A stretch of 64,000 nt of DNA from Hyperoodon ampullatus (lineage: Eukaryota > Chordata > Mammalia > Artiodactyla > Ziphiidae), in contig OX457061.1 of NCBI GenBank assembly GCA_949752795.1, forward strand, positions 7,623,239 through 7,687,238, read 5' to 3'. The notes under the pieces were generated by a model. That model had not been told where the DNA came from. It made no database searches and saw only the letters and a list, made by a program, of their open reading frames with translations. The stretch's first letter is position 1. Every line of letters starts with the position of its first letter. This document shows, one piece after another, positions 23,301-38,300 of this stretch. Position numbers and translations under genes: made by a program.

Positions 23301-26300
23301 GGGCTGCCCTGGCAGGCTTGGCACCTGAGAGGCCTACCTGACTCTTATAGTTGTCAATCATTCCCTCGTAGTTCTTAACCGATGCCTTCAGCTGCTGAAC
23401 TTCAATGTGCGCCTGGTTGAGTTTCTCCTCCATCGGGACGAAGCTAGCCTAGAAGGGATGGCTCGTCGGTCACCAACGGGAAGGTTCCCGAGCAGGTGGC
23501 CATCCCAACCCCAGCTCCTACTCCGAGGGGCCAGCAAAGGGAAGCCCCACCTACTCAAACCCACGCCAGCAGTTTTCCTCAGAGAGGCACCAGGGCAGGA
23601 TTCCTGATAAGACCAACTCAAGTGACTACAGATGCAAACAAGAGACTCCTGTGTTTTTTGTTCTTATTACAAAAGCAGTACACTATGGGGGAATTCCCTG
23701 GTGGTTCAGTGGTTAGGGCTCAGTTCAGCACTTTCACTGCCGGGGGCCAGGGTCCAATCCCTGGTTAGAGAACTAAGATCCCACAAGCCTTGCGGCTTGG
23801 CCAAAGAAAAAAAAAAAAGAGCACTAAATTATCACTAAAGAAAAGGGAGAAAAAACCAAGAAAAATGAATCATGATGCCTTATAATATGGCTACATATTG
23901 ATAACTGTGTAGCTACTTTATTTTTTCCAGTAAGAATGGGATTATGATATACTTACTGCCTTGCAACGAACTTTTTCAATTAACAAGTTGGGAACTACTT
24001 GGCTCATCAGTGAATATTCTCCTACAACCCAAATGCTCACCTTAGCAGATGGGACAAAATAAATCATGGTATCTCAATAAAATAACAAGCAATCATGTAA
24101 AAGAAAGAGATAAAGCAAAAAAAAAAAAAATCTAAAAAAATATCCATGGAATATGGTTGAAGGAGAAAGGCAAGCTGCAGAATAATGCCTGGATGAATGG
24201 ATGTGCATGTGTTTGAATGTGTATGTGAGTATGAGGGGAAAGAACTGGAAAAACACACATCTACGGTAACAGGGACCTTCACTTCTATATAACGTTTCTG
24301 TGATGTTTTCAACTTTCACTATGAGCAGATTTTATCTCTGTAATGATAACAGCTAGGAAAATACACTTCTACAATCATTTTGAACAGTCACACTGTGTTT
24401 CACCACACAGACATACCATACTGCAACCAATACCCCAGCTAATTGTTAGACACGGGGCTTGTCTGTCATTTATCCAACAATTGCACTACAACAAATGAGA
24501 TACTACTATACTCCCACCAGAGTGGCTAAAATGAAGAAGATGGGCAATACCAAGTATCATCTCACATATCCCTGATGGGAGTGGAAATTTGTACAACTGC
24601 TTTACTATTTGGTGACATCTACCAAAGCTGAATTTGTGTATACCACCCGATAACCTGGCATTTCTATTATACTTCAAGGTATAGAAACTGTAAAAATACA
24701 CCAAATATGTGCACCAAAAGAGGTACAAAGATGTTCTACAACCCAAATGTCCGCCGACAGTAGAATGGATAAACACATCGTGGTACATTCATACACTGCA
24801 CTGCACTGAGAGTGACGAACTGCCACACATGACGTGGATAACTTCCACAAACATAATGCTGAGTAAAAGCCATAAAGGCCAAGCACAAAGTTCCAAACCA
24901 GGCAAACTAATCTGTGGTGACAGAGGTCAGGATAACCGTGCCCTTGGCAGGGGGTGTCTGTAACTAGGCAAGGTCACCGGGGTTCTGGCTTTAAGGTTCA
25001 ATCAGGGTGACTGATGGACAAAGTTACATTCATTTTGGGTACCTTTCTGTATTATGCTTCCTTAAAATCAATTTTACTTAACAAAAATCAGTAATAAATA
25101 AATAAATAAATAGATCGATCGATCGATCTAGATGTTATTGCCCAGATCAACTAAAAACCAAGATCAAACCTGGCTCTGCAACATCTACCTCTTTTCGGTT
25201 GCCTCTCGCCCTCGGTGTGCTGGGAGGGTCTAGAGGGAGTGGTTAAGAGCTAGTGGTTAGAGCCCCAGGGTCAGACTGAGGTTCAAATTCCAACTCCAAC
25301 GCTTCCAAGGGCAAAATCTTGGCAAGAAACTTAAACTTGGGGCTTCCCTGGTGGCGCAGTAGTTGAAAGTCCGCCTGCCAATGCAGGGGACACGGGTTCG
25401 TGCCCCAGTCCGGGAAGATCCCACATGCCGCGGAGCGGCTGGGCCGGTGAGCCATGGCCGCTGAGCCTGCACGTCCGGAGCCTGTGCTCCGCAACGGGAG
25501 AGGCCACAGCAGTGAGAGGCCCGCGTACAGCAAAAAAAGAAACTTAAACTCTAAGCTTCAGTTTCCTTATTCTGTAAAGTAGAGACAATAATTACACTAT
25601 CGGGAGGCTAAAGTGAGAATGAATGCATGTGAAGGGGCCCAGCAGTGCCCCAGGAGAGTCAATGTTAACCTCAAAGTCAGGTCCATCTCATGTGCACGGG
25701 CTGACTGTCATGCTAAGCACTTTACATGCATCACCACCTTCTCACAAGGACCTCATTTCCTCCCGCTGAGGAAACTGCAGCAACACAGGAGGAAACGTCC
25801 CGTTCAGGTCCTGCAGCTCTCAGAGGCAGAGTCAGGACTTGAATCTGGGTCTTGCCGACTCCAGAACAAGCCCTCTTATCACGCTGCTGCCTCCAGGCCC
25901 TCTGAAGGCCCCGGTGGTCATCTCTGGGGCCCAACCAGGAGCTCCACCAGCCTCTGGTCTCCACCCAACCGTCCTGGTCCCGGCTCTCACCACCGACCTT
26001 CAGCCTCTCATTCTCTAGCTTGAATGCGGAATACTCGGCCGTCTGCCGGTGTAGCCTCTCCACCAGGCTGTCCCGGTCTTCTCGCATCTTCTCCTCCGAG
26101 GCTCGTTGTTGGTTTACAAGATCTGTCACCCGCCTGGAAGGTCACAAAGTGAAAGCAGACGGAATCAATGCCACAGGTTGTGAGCAGCCCGGCACTTGGT
26201 ATGGAGTAGGGCCTAGTGTTCCTACGCAGTTCAACCGTGTCTCTCTTCTTGGCACCCTGCCTGCTCCCCAGTCTCCACCCCGAGGGGCAGCTGCCCTGCC

Positions 26301-29300
26301 ACTGCCGCCTGTGGCATTCCCAGGTATCCCACTTCGTATTAACAGCCTTTTAAGATTTGTCTCCCATGCCACCCCCTCCAAGAAGCCTTCTCTCTTCTGA
26401 TCCTCCCGTGAGGCTGAGACACTCCCTGAAGATAAGGGCCAGAGACGCAGTCCCTCCCCAGCTCCCCAGGGCACCCCCTGGATCTCTTATCCCATTAGGA
26501 ACTGAAGTTAGGACAGAACTCGCAGGCCCGGTGGTTGGGGATAACCCCAGGCACCCATCTCCCTCAAACACATACTCCACTGGGGTTCTGTCTCCCCCAG
26601 GCGAGGGCAGGTGCCATGAGCAGCAACAAGGCACAAGCTTCCCTTGCTCCCTTCCCCTACGCGCAGGCCCTCAGCAGGGCTATAATCCAAGAATAGAGAC
26701 TGAGGCTCTTGGCTGTAGACCCACCTGATCCTGCAGAACCTTGGCACAGTGTGTGTTTTCAGTATTGATAAAGTACAGTTCACCACTTGGCAAATATTTA
26801 GTGAGTACTGACCAGGCCCAAGCAAACGCCTTGTATTGGTTTACCGGCAAACTCCTACCCAACTTTATTTTTTAATTTTTAAAATTTATTTATTTTTGGC
26901 TGCATTGGGTCTTCGTTGCTGCTCACGGGCTTTCCCTAGTTGCGGCAAGTGGGGGCTACTCTTCATTGCGGTGCACAGGCTTCTCATTGCGGTGGCTTCT
27001 CTTGTTGCGGAGCACGGGCTCTAGGCACGCGGGCTTCAGTAGTTGCGGCACGCGGGCTCAGTAGCCGTGGCTCGCAGGCTCTAGAGCGCAGGCTCAGTAG
27101 TTGTGGCGCACGGGCTTAGTTGCTCCGCAGCATGTGGGATCTTCCCGGACCAGGGCTCGAACCCGTGTCCCCTGCATTGGCAGGCGGATTCTTAACCACT
27201 GCACCACCAGGGAAGTCCAATGCATTTGTTGTTGTTGTTGTTGTTTTTTGTGGTATGCGGGCCTCTCACTGTTGTGGCCTCTCCCGTTGCGGAGCACAGG
27301 CTCTGGACGCGCAGGCCAGTGGCCATGGCTCACGGGCCCAGCTGCTCTGTGGCATGTGGGATCTTCCCAGACTGGGGCACGAACCCATGTCCCCTGCATC
27401 GGCAGGCGGACTCTCAACCACTGCGCCACCAGGGAAGCCCCATTTGTTTTTTTTTTACTGCTGTAACCTTCAAGGCCAACACATAGCCTGTTATATAGTA
27501 GATGCTCGATAAGTATCTTTAAATGAATGATCACATGACTATAGCTGACTCTGAGAATGGTCACTGTTGACAGTTCACCAGTGGCAAGAAAGGTATGAGT
27601 TCAGTCACCTTCAACTTGAGGCCAGTTTTGCCCCCTACTCCCAGGCCATACCTCTGACCTACTGACTGGTGGACAAAACGACTGAGAGAAGACAGAGGGA
27701 TTACCAGCTGCCCCATGCACCAAGGACAGGAAGGAGGATACCAGCATGACTGTGCCCATTTCCCATGCCATGCAGACTGGGGCCCAGCTCAAGCCCAGGT
27801 GTGAGCAGATAAGGCCCCTGCATAGTGCCTGCCAGGGGGTAGGACGCTGGGGCAGGGGCTGGAGCCAGGACCCAGGGTCCAACCAGAAGGCCCACCCAAG
27901 GGCCGCCCACAGCTCAGTCCAATGCAGCCCCTGACCAGAGGAGACCAGATGGCAGCCGTGTGAGCGACGTGAGCTGGCGCGGGTTGCCTGGCGCCGTGCA
28001 CTGGCACACCCCCCTCCTCCCATCGGCCCACACGCCCTCTCCTAACACAGACGTACTCGTTCAGGACAATAATTTCCAGCTCGAGGTCCCCCTTGTCTTT
28101 CACAACTTGGTTGTAGCGGCTCCTCCATGATTCCAGAGTGGATAAAGCTTCAGCAACATAAAGATCCTGGGAACATGGGACAGAAGGGCCCATCAGCCTG
28201 GTGTCACCGCTGAAGCCAAGCAAGCTGGGAGTCACCCCAGGTCACCCTTCACCCTGATAACTTCAACCTCACTCCTGCATCTCCTTCCTAGAAGCACTGA
28301 GAGTGAAGCGGGAGCCCAGCTGTTGCTTTTCAGTTTCCAGCATCCCACGCGCCCTGACTGCAAATCCTTCCTTAACCGTCATTCCCACCCACAATGTGGA
28401 TGTGGTTAAAATGTCCCACAAACCCTCCACTTGTCTCCAGCCAGCTGCCCACCCCCATCGTCATCCTTTGACCCATTTCCTGCCCCCCCGCCTCTCCCTC
28501 CACCCAGCAGCCAGCAGTCCTCCCAGCTCGTTCACCCCTTCCACGGCCATCTTCCTCTCCGTTCGCCCGCCTGCCCGGCCACCTCTATTCAGCTTTTCAC
28601 CTCTCCCTGCTCAAAGCAGCCATCCGCCGGCAGCCAACCCGCCCCCGACCCTTCACCCTCGGCCAGCCCTTCTCGGGGAGGCCTGCTACCTTGTCAGCAA
28701 GCTGCACATGCAGCTGCTCAGCGTACTCCTCACTCTTCTCAGCTCGTTCTTTCTGGGCTCGGATGGCCCTCTTCAGGGACTCTTTGTCTCGTTCTCCCTT
28801 CTGCTTCAGTTCCTTCAGCTGCTCCATCATGGCCTCCACTTCTGCCTTATGCTGGTTTCCGCTGCGCTCCAGGTTCTGGGAGAGGACAGCCCGGGGGCAG
28901 GTGCGGGGAGAGGGACAAGGATGAGGGAGAGACGGAGGAGAGAGACAAGGAAGGCCGGGAAAGGGCAAGGCAGAGAGTAGAGGTGAGAGGGGACGAGCAA
29001 AAAGAAGGGATGAGGGAGAGAGAAACCAGGTCAGCTGTGTGGAGGCTTAAAGGTCCCCCAGGGCAGAGCAGAGACGAAGGCCCCTCCCAGCTCTCCGCAG
29101 CACCCCTCCCATTACTGAACCCACTGGGGTCTTAGTGTGAAGACAGAGCTCTTCTGGAATCCTTCCTTGAACTCAGCATAGTGGTCAGAGATATTCCTCA
29201 GTCACTCAGCAGAGCTGTGACCTCAGCAGGTCCCTGGCTCAAAGATGCGAGCTGCATATGAGCCCACCCCCTGCCCCATGGGTAGTTATGAGAACTGAAG

Positions 29301-32300
29301 GCCTAAGGGATTAAGTGATTGGCTCAGGGGCACGGCACCCAATTGGTCACTGCTGGGAAGGGCACCCAAGACCCTCAGGGTCCACTGCTCTTGCCACTGG
29401 CTCAGAGTGCTTTGGCAACAGCGGCCCCGTAAACCTTTAGGGCAAAGCCTTCCTGAGCGTGAGAGCCTTGGCCAGGCCACTGCCCTTCGACTGCCAGGCC
29501 CCGCCCCCTCCCTTCCCCACCTGTGGGGCTGGCAGGTACCTTGATCTGCATGCACAGGCGACTGTTCTCTGCCTCTTTGCACCGAAGCTGTGCCTGCAAA
29601 TGCCCACGCATGGTCTCCATGGACTTCGAAAGCTCAGATGCTGTCTTCGCTTGAGCCTTTGGAGAAGACGGAGAAAGTGGCAGAGCCGGGGTTTGAACCC
29701 AGCTGTCCGATTCCAGAGCGCACTCTACCCACTAAGCTCTGCTGGCCCATATCAAGGAGCAACTGCTGGGGACAGTACCTTCTCACATTGTATTTCCTGG
29801 AGGAGCTCTTCCACCTCCTTGTCTTTGTCTTGCAGCAGTAATAGCAGGCGCTGGAGAGGGCACACACTGTCATGAGCTCCCTGCGGAGGGTGAGGAGGCC
29901 CCGCCCAGGGAGGACAAACACTCCTGTGAGTGCCTGGCCACTGGGCTCAAGTCCCAAATACATCGGCCCATGTCACAGAGACCCTAGCAGGAAGCACCTA
30001 ACATCTGAATCACAATTTTTTACAACAATTGAAAATAATGTTAGTTGTGGGACACACTGAAACACAGACACACGAAACACTAAGGAAGCCCCATAATCCC
30101 CCACCCAGAGATAACCATTGTTAGCACACATTAACAAGTCAGATACCTAGTTTGCTCTATAACCACATTTACTATAGTGTGATTCAATCTTCTATATCTT
30201 TGGAAAAAGCACTTTAACATTTCAATTTACGGATGTATCATAATTTGATAAGGCTCTCGAGCTGGGAATGCAGGTTTAGGCATTATCGCCACGACCGTTG
30301 AATCCCCTACAGCGACGTTCGGCCAGGCACCGAGGGCCAAGGGCCAAACCTCGGGAACCCTGGTCTCTGTTTCTTTCTTTCTCTTGGACACTCCCAACAG
30401 GCATCAATACATCAAAGGCTCCAAAAGGTATTGTAGTTAAGCAGCTGGTTTAACTTGTCATTCAGGCTGGGCAGTAGTTCCCCAAATTTATTTGGCCATG
30501 GATCAACCCCCCCTTTTGTTTCTTGTACCCATTAACACCTTGAGGAACTCAGGGTTCTACGGAACAGACTTTGGAACAGGCTGCCTTGGGAGAGATTCCT
30601 TGGGAGAATTGGAATTGTTGAGTCAACAGGTCTGTACCATAATACAAATAAGGAAATTCAGGGGACAGACTCTGATGATTTACAAATCCATCACTGTCAT
30701 CACCACCCCTCATGCTGATGTCCAGCTTGGTGGTTCAAGCTCTCGAGTGATTGACTAGACAAGCCCGGTGGGGCAGGAGGGACGGGGATATGAGTTTCAT
30801 GATTTCACAGGTCATGAAACCAAGACCCAAAGAAAAGTCCGAGCGGGGCTCCAGCCCTCCTGCCGCCACTCAGCACCTCTACGCCGTCGCCTATACCCCC
30901 TGGAGCAGGCAGGGGGAGCTGTGTGTTACCGCTTTCTCGGAGTCCGCCTCTGCCAGCCGTTTCAATAATGCTCCTTGTTGCTCCATCAACTTTTCGGAAT
31001 CCTTCAAGGGAAGGCAGGGAAAGCCAACTCATTAGGCAATAAACTGAGATGTCTACATCCTCTAGGTCCTGTTCCTTTTCCAAAAATTATATTTCTAATG
31101 ATAGAAGTAGTAAATTATATTCTCATTATAAAATATTTAATGAAACCGATAAAGCTAAAGTCCCCCTCATCTCCACCTCCAAACCCAGCCCTGCTGTTAT
31201 GAGTTTGGATTGTCCTGCCCATCCTTTCTCTATGCATTTATACGTAGCTACACCTAGAGAAGTATCTTTTGGGGGATGAGGGGTGGGACGGGATTAATGT
31301 GTAATTTTACCAAAATCATATCATACTGTATTTTTGTGTCACAACTGGATTTTTTAACAACAGTTTTATTGAGATATAAATTCAGATACAAGTCACCAAT
31401 TTGAAATATATCATTCAACGGTTTGTGGTATATTACATTATGATTTTTTGAATTGTGGTAAAATGTAACAAACTTTGCCATTTTAAGTGTAAAATTCAGT
31501 GGCATATGGTACATTTCCAATATTGTGTAACCATCATTACCATCTAGTTCCAGAATTTTTTCATCACCCTAAAAGGAAACCTGCACCTGTCAAGCAGTCA
31601 GTCTCCATTTTCCCCTCCCCCCAAACCCCTAATCTGCTTTCTTTTTTAGGGGGCGGGCGCACCACACGGCTTGGAGGATCTTAGTTCCCGGACCAGGGAC
31701 TGAACCCAGGCTCCAGCAGTGAAAGTGCTGAGTCCTAACCACTGGACCGGCAGGGAAATCCCCAACCCCTAATCTGCTTTCTGTCTCTAATATGCCATGG
31801 CATTTTTTAACTTCTCCCCGTAACCTTTGGGCAATAAGGCGGTTCCCAGGTTTTGCAGCTGTAAACACTGCAGCAGTGGACATGTTGGGCACGTACTAAG
31901 TGTCTCTCCAGGATTGATACAAAGAGTAAGAATGGCTGGGCCCGAAGATCTGTGATTTGTGGCAGGTGACACGCCCTGCAAAATGCCTGCACTGACGCAC
32001 ACGGCCACAAGCAGGACGTGAGAACGCCGGGCAGTAGCTAGCCTCTGCCTGTTGCCAGTCTTGCCAGCATGAATCCTGCTGTTTCAGTTTGCATTTCCCT
32101 ATTTATGCATATGCTTATTAGCCATTTAAGCTTCCTCTTCCCCGGACTGCCCGCTCACACCTTTGCCCACTCTCGCACAGGGCTGTGTCTTTGAACCGTC
32201 TCTATTCTTCCCAGTCACCTAAATAAAGTGTCCCTAGAAGAAGTCTCACCCCACTTTCCCTTTCAGTCCCACAGGTCACCTTCACAGGTTAAGAGAAAAG

Positions 32301-35300
32301 GGCTCCCTGGTCCCAAAGTTTCCCAGGGACCTAGGAACTGAGGGAAGACAGCATTTATGGGTTCTCTAGCAAAGAACATAGGACGAAAACCTAGGCCAGG
32401 GACCCAGAGCCTGAAGCTATTCTCACTGCCCCGACAGGCAATACCCTCTGAGCCTCCTGAGGACTCTACACAAACTAACACACCATCTCACCAAATCCCC
32501 CGCTCTAAGGAGCCAGGCACTATCACCACCCTCATTTCACAGATGAGGAGATCGAGGCTGGGAGAAGTGAGGTGAGCTGCCTGAGATCACACAGCCAGAA
32601 ATGGCAGAGCTGGGCGCTAAGCCAAAGGACTCCAGAGCCAGAGCATTCCCCCAGCACACTGAGCAATCCCCAGTAAGCACCGCAGCGGGGCTGTGGTCCT
32701 GAGGGCCACATGGGCGGGAGGAGGCGAGAGTCTGTACAGAACCTGGAACGCCTGCTGCGGTGGGAGTTTAAATTAGCTGACCCTTCACCTCCAACTGGAG
32801 ATTCTGGGATTCTGGGGTTGTAGGAGCTAAGAAGGCGAAAAGGGAAAAAACTGGCAGGAAGACATTTTCTGAAGCCCCACCCCCCACCGCCCCCAGTCCC
32901 AGGACAAACAGCAGCGACAGCCACCATTTACCAAGTACCCATTGCATGCCAGGAGTACACACAGTCCTCATCCACGCATCACCTCTAAGTCCCTCACAAC
33001 CCCACATGGAAGATGCTATTCCCATTTTATAGGTGGGAAAACTGAAGCCCAGAGAGGTAAAAATCACCTACCCATGAACAGTGAGCTGGAAATGAAACAG
33101 ATAAAACTATTTTAAGAGAATAATTTAGCTATAACGAGTAACATTCACAGAAATATATTCTGGAAACCCTCAAGTACACCAGGATAGTACAGATGAATGA
33201 GCAAAATAACACTTGTAAGAGCAAACAACCAAAAATTGTCTCCATCGGGCTTCCCTGGTGGCGCAGTGGTTGAGAGTCCGCCTGCCAATGCAGGGGACCA
33301 CGGGTTCGTGCCCCGGTCCAGGAAGATCCCAAATGCCGCGGAGCGGCTGGGCCTGTGAGCCATGGCCGCTGAGCCTGAGCATCTGGAGCCTGTGCTCCAC
33401 AACGGGAGAGGCCACAACAGTGAGAGGCCCGCGTACCACAAAAAAAACAAAAACAAAAACAAAAAATTGTCTCCATCGACAGAAGAGTGGGTAAATAAGT
33501 TGTGGTATTGTCATAAAATGGAATAGAGCAGTGAAAATGAACTACCTTAGGCTTCAAGGATAAAAATGGACAGATCTCATAAAAACATTGATTGAAAAAA
33601 GCAAACTCAGAAGAAAACATATGGAACAATATCATTTATGTAAAGTTTGAAAACGTGCTAAACAATACTATATGTTGCTTAGGGATACATATATAAGTGA
33701 AAAACTCTCAGATTCCAGATGAAGTTTCCCTCTGATGGGAAGGAGATGAGGTTATTGCCAAAGGAGACACCAAGAGGGATTTAACCATGTGGACAAGGTT
33801 TTGTTTGGAAAGCTGGATAGTGGGTACACTTTTACTTATTTTAAATATTAATTTTTAAACTAAAAACAAAGGAAGTTGACACTGTTTTTTAAAAAAAGTT
33901 AAACTAAAAAAAAATCATCTCATCAGGACGGGCATTTTTTTTTTTTTTTTGGGCTGCGTCTCGAGGCTTGCGGGATCTTAGTTCCCCAACCAGGGATCGA
34001 ACCCGCGCCCACGGCAGTGGAAGCGCCGAGTCCTAACCACTAGACCGCCAGGGAATTCCCAGCATGGGCATTTTGAGACTCTCGGTATCCCTTTGGTTTT
34101 GAACCAAACAGGAAGAGAGCTGTTTATACTGTCAGTCTTTTCAGAGTCATTTGCTAACATAAAATATATTTCAGAGACCACCTTTTAAGAAAACAAAGTG
34201 ATACCATACAATGTGTCCACCAGCCATTAAGCCGCCTGCTTTACCAAAACTCAGGTCTGGTCTCCTCCCCGCTTTGTCGCATGACCCCTGGGATGGGCTG
34301 AACCCCTCCCTGACTCTCCACTGCTCTTCTGACTTCCAAGGTCCTTCCTGTGCCACCAGGCCCACTTCAACAACAAAGACAACACTCGTCTACCAGATGC
34401 CCAGCATTTCACATGAATGATTTCAGCAAATCTTTCTACGGCCCCCTCAGGTCAGGCAGGCACCAAGAATATTTTCTTTTTACAGACAGGAGCCTGAGGT
34501 GCTAGAGGGCCAGGGCTCCGGGTGAGCGCTGGGTAGGGGTGCGGCTAGGACCGCAGCTCACCTCTTTGCAGTGCTGTTCCTTCAGCAGTTTTCGGAGGGT
34601 GCGGTTGGTCTCCTCAAATGTGCTCAGCTTCTGCAGGAGAAGTTCCTTCTGCCTCGTTAGGGTGTTGATGTCCGTGCAGGTCATTTGTTTCTCCTGGAAG
34701 ACAGCAGGCAGTCTTGCCAGGCATGGGTGGAGAAGGGAAGAGCTGGAACAGGGAGTCCCCATGGGGAGCTTAAGAGGTATTGGTGCCAGGCAGCCTGGGC
34801 AAGAAGAGCTGGGCAAAGGCAGGCTTCCCGGAGGAGGCAGATCTGGAAGCATGGGCAGGTTCTGAGCCTGCTGAGAATACCAGGTGGGGAAAAGGGCTGG
34901 AGAGCTCAGTGTGGGCGAGTGCAGTTAGGGCAGGTTTCCTGGACAAGGTGCGCTTCCTGGACGACAACATTTGGTGGTTGATACTGGCAGGAATCAGACA
35001 CGTGCCTTGACTCACTGTGATCCCAGGAGACCCACGATGACATCTCAGAGGCCCTGGCTACCAAAGGTCAGCCTCGAAGGTCAGGCCCCAGAAGTGAGAA
35101 GAGGGTTGGGGGCCGAGGAGTTAAGTGTGCCCTGCCCTGGCCTGAAGATGTCATAAAGTCAGCATGACGACTGCGTAAAGACCCCGCCATGGTGTGCAGC
35201 TGCCCCCGCTCTGGGCCCAGCCCCGGCACTGGGCGGTTGGGCTGGCCACCTACCGTCTTCAGTTTCCCGATGGTGTCCTTCAGGGCCATGACTTCTTTGG

Positions 35301-38300
35301 CCGCGGCAGCCCCATCCATTTCAGCCTCCATCAGCTTGGACATGAGGCATTCCTTCTCCTGCTGGAGGTGTTTCTTCTGAAGCCTGGGCCCAGAAAGAAT
35401 AGGGCTCTCTGAGCCTTCCCAGGCCCCTGCTCACCCCGAGGCTCACCTCACAATGCCCTGCGAGGCTCATCTCCTGGTCAGGGAACAGTGGGGGAGGGGG
35501 CAGGGATGGCCCTTCTGGCCCGAGTGGCCTTCTGGAAGGACACGTGGTCACCAGAGCAGGGCCTCCACACCGGGGGACATTATGCCACCTGCTTGTCTCT
35601 CAGACAGAAACCAGTGTCACCTCATCCCCCAGCCACTGCCATGGCCACCTAACTACCAGCTTCAGATCCGCCTTTGAGCCCTCCCCTCCACTCTCCCCAT
35701 TGGAGCCAAGTCTGGTCACACCACTTCCTGCTTCGAAAACCCTGTGGCTCCCAACCGCCCTCAATGCAAACGCCCCGAAGTGGCCACCAAGAGCCGGCCC
35801 CTGCCAACCTCCGTGGGCCCCCTTCTCCTCGGCCCACCCTCTCCCCTGGCTCTGCCCCGCTTTTCATTTCTCAGTCGCCAACTCCTCCCGCCCTGGGGCC
35901 TTCCTGCAAGATGTTCCTGCTACCTGGCGTGTCTTCCTCCCCCGCACTCACCTGCCTAGCACCTGGCCATCCTGCCGGACTCCCGTTGATTCCAGAAAGG
36001 CCTCCCTCATGCCCTCCCCCCGGACCTCTGCGGGGCCCTCTTCCCTGACCGGGAATCATGAGCGCGTTAGTGACTCTGCTGGACACTGTAACCCGGGCTA
36101 GGCTGGTGCTCGGGCAGCCCCGCAAGAGGGAAGGTGCCCAGGGCGGCGCCTCCTTACACGGTGAAGTCCTTCTCCTCCTTGATGCGCTCGATGCTGTGCC
36201 GCAGCACCGTGTTCTCGTGCTCGGTCTCGGCCAGCTCTTGGGCCACCTCCTCCAGCTCCTCCTTGCGTTCCTCCAGGAATCTTTTGGCCAGCTGGCGCTC
36301 TCCCTTCTGCATCTTGACCTGTGCAGGGGCATGCAGGCAGGGGTCACTGAGGGGAGGGGCTCCTCTCCACCGCATCTCAAGGCCCGCTGCTTTGCACAAA
36401 GCGAGGGGCACCTCCGACTGAGCGCTCCATGCTACTGGGGTTCTTCAGGCGCAAGCTCAGTCAGTCGTCACAGAGACTCTGGACAGACACGATTCCTCTC
36501 ATTTCCTCGTCACTGAGGAAAGGGAGCGAAGGGAGCCTGAGTGACTTTCCGGTTGGGGACAGAGCCAGGATACAAACGGTTGTTCAGCTGGCACACCACG
36601 GGAGGAGAGATGTCACAAAAAGGCCCCCGCCCCTCGGGCTGTGGAGAAAGGCGGGCCTGTTGCCAGGCAGCCACCAGCCGCAGGTTCTCCAAGAGGGTCC
36701 TGGGCCCCGGGCGCAGGGGAGGACTAAAGACACAGGCCCCATCAGCAGCTGCAGCATGGATTCCACGGCAGCTCCGCCAACTTCTTAGTTGGGGGCCTTG
36801 GACTTCCAGGTTGTTTCCAATTTCATTGCCACGTCCCACCCAAAGACACAGCCCAGCAACTGAGGACGAACTTCCTCTGCCTGTTTGGGGCATTGTTTTC
36901 TGTTTTTTTTTTTAACTTTTGTATAAAATGGAAAACAGAGGCCCCAGTGTCCCAGTCACTTCATCTCCAAGACAGGGACAATAATATCACCGCTTCATTT
37001 ACTGTTGTAAAAAATCAAAGCAGGCCATCCATACAGATCACCAGGCGAGGTCAGGGCCAGGCCTGGGCTAAGTGCTTGATGGAAAGGGATCCCAGGTTGC
37101 CCCGACTACCTCCCCAGGGGCACCTGAAACACTGGGAGGCCTGCAGAGGCAGCCTGGAAGGAGGTGTCCACCAGGAACTCACCTGGCAGTCCCAAGTGCC
37201 CCCGGGACACTGGCCAGCCCAGCCCCCTACCTCCCTCACCTCAGACTTGAGACAACCAACCGCGTTCATTAGACTGTCAATCTTCTTATCATAACGGTTC
37301 ATTTTACGGTGACCCGAGTTGTCATCTTCGGTAGAGAGGTCACTTGACCGCATCACTGAGGCCAGCTTTTCTGAAGATGGTGGCGTGATCCCCAGGCAGT
37401 GAGGTGGATTCTGATGTAGAGGAGGGAGAGACACATGAACTCATAAGGCAGAACTGCAACCATTGGTCCCACCATCCCTGGCTGTCCGCTGAGCAGGAAG
37501 AGCTAAAACTGCTAAAGGGCAAAACCACAGAGACCCCAGGGGGAAGGGCACACCGACCTTCTTGGTGGAACATTGCCTCATTACCCACCCTTGTTTTTAT
37601 TTTATTATTTTTTTTGCGGTACGCGGGCCTCTCACTGCTGTGGCCTCTCCCACCACAGAGCACAGACTCGGGACGCGCAGGCTCAGCGGCCATGGCTCAC
37701 GGGCCCAGCCGCTCGTGAGCCCAGCCGCTCCGCGGCATGTGGGATCCTCCCGGACCGCGGCACGAATCCCTGCATCGGCAGGCGGACCCTCAACCACTGC
37801 GCCACCAGGGAAGCCCCCTACCCTTGTTTAAATGTTGTTTCTGAAGCTCTTCTAACATAGAAATAAAAAGCCTGTGTTACACAACTACTGAAGCCCACGC
37901 GCCTAGAGCCCGTGCTCCGCAACAAGAGAAGCCACCGCAATGAGAAGCCCGCGCACCGCAACGAAGAGTAGCCCCTGCTCTTCGTTGCGGTGCACGGGCT
38001 TCTCATTGCGGTGGCTTCTCTTGTTGCGGAGCACGGGCTCTAGGCGCGTGGGCTTCAGCAACTGCGGCACGCGGGCTCAGTAGCCGTGGCTCGCGGGCTC
38101 TAGAGCGCAGACTCAGTAGTTGTGGCGCACGGGCTTAGTTGCTCCGCGGCATGTGGGATCTTCCCGGACCGGGGCTCAAACCCGTGTCCCCTGAATTGGC
38201 AGGTCGATTCTTAACCACTGAGCCACCAGGGACATCCCCAGTGTCAAGTTTAAAAAGAAGGATATAACAAATTGGCAAAAACTGTGATTCCCAAAGTTGG

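Noticed and set aside
28303..29135. Overlapping plus-strand frames of 225 and 234 codons
   Set aside because: They lie antisense across an ODF2 exon and a C-rich intron; the Ser/Pro-rich composition reflects the base bias.
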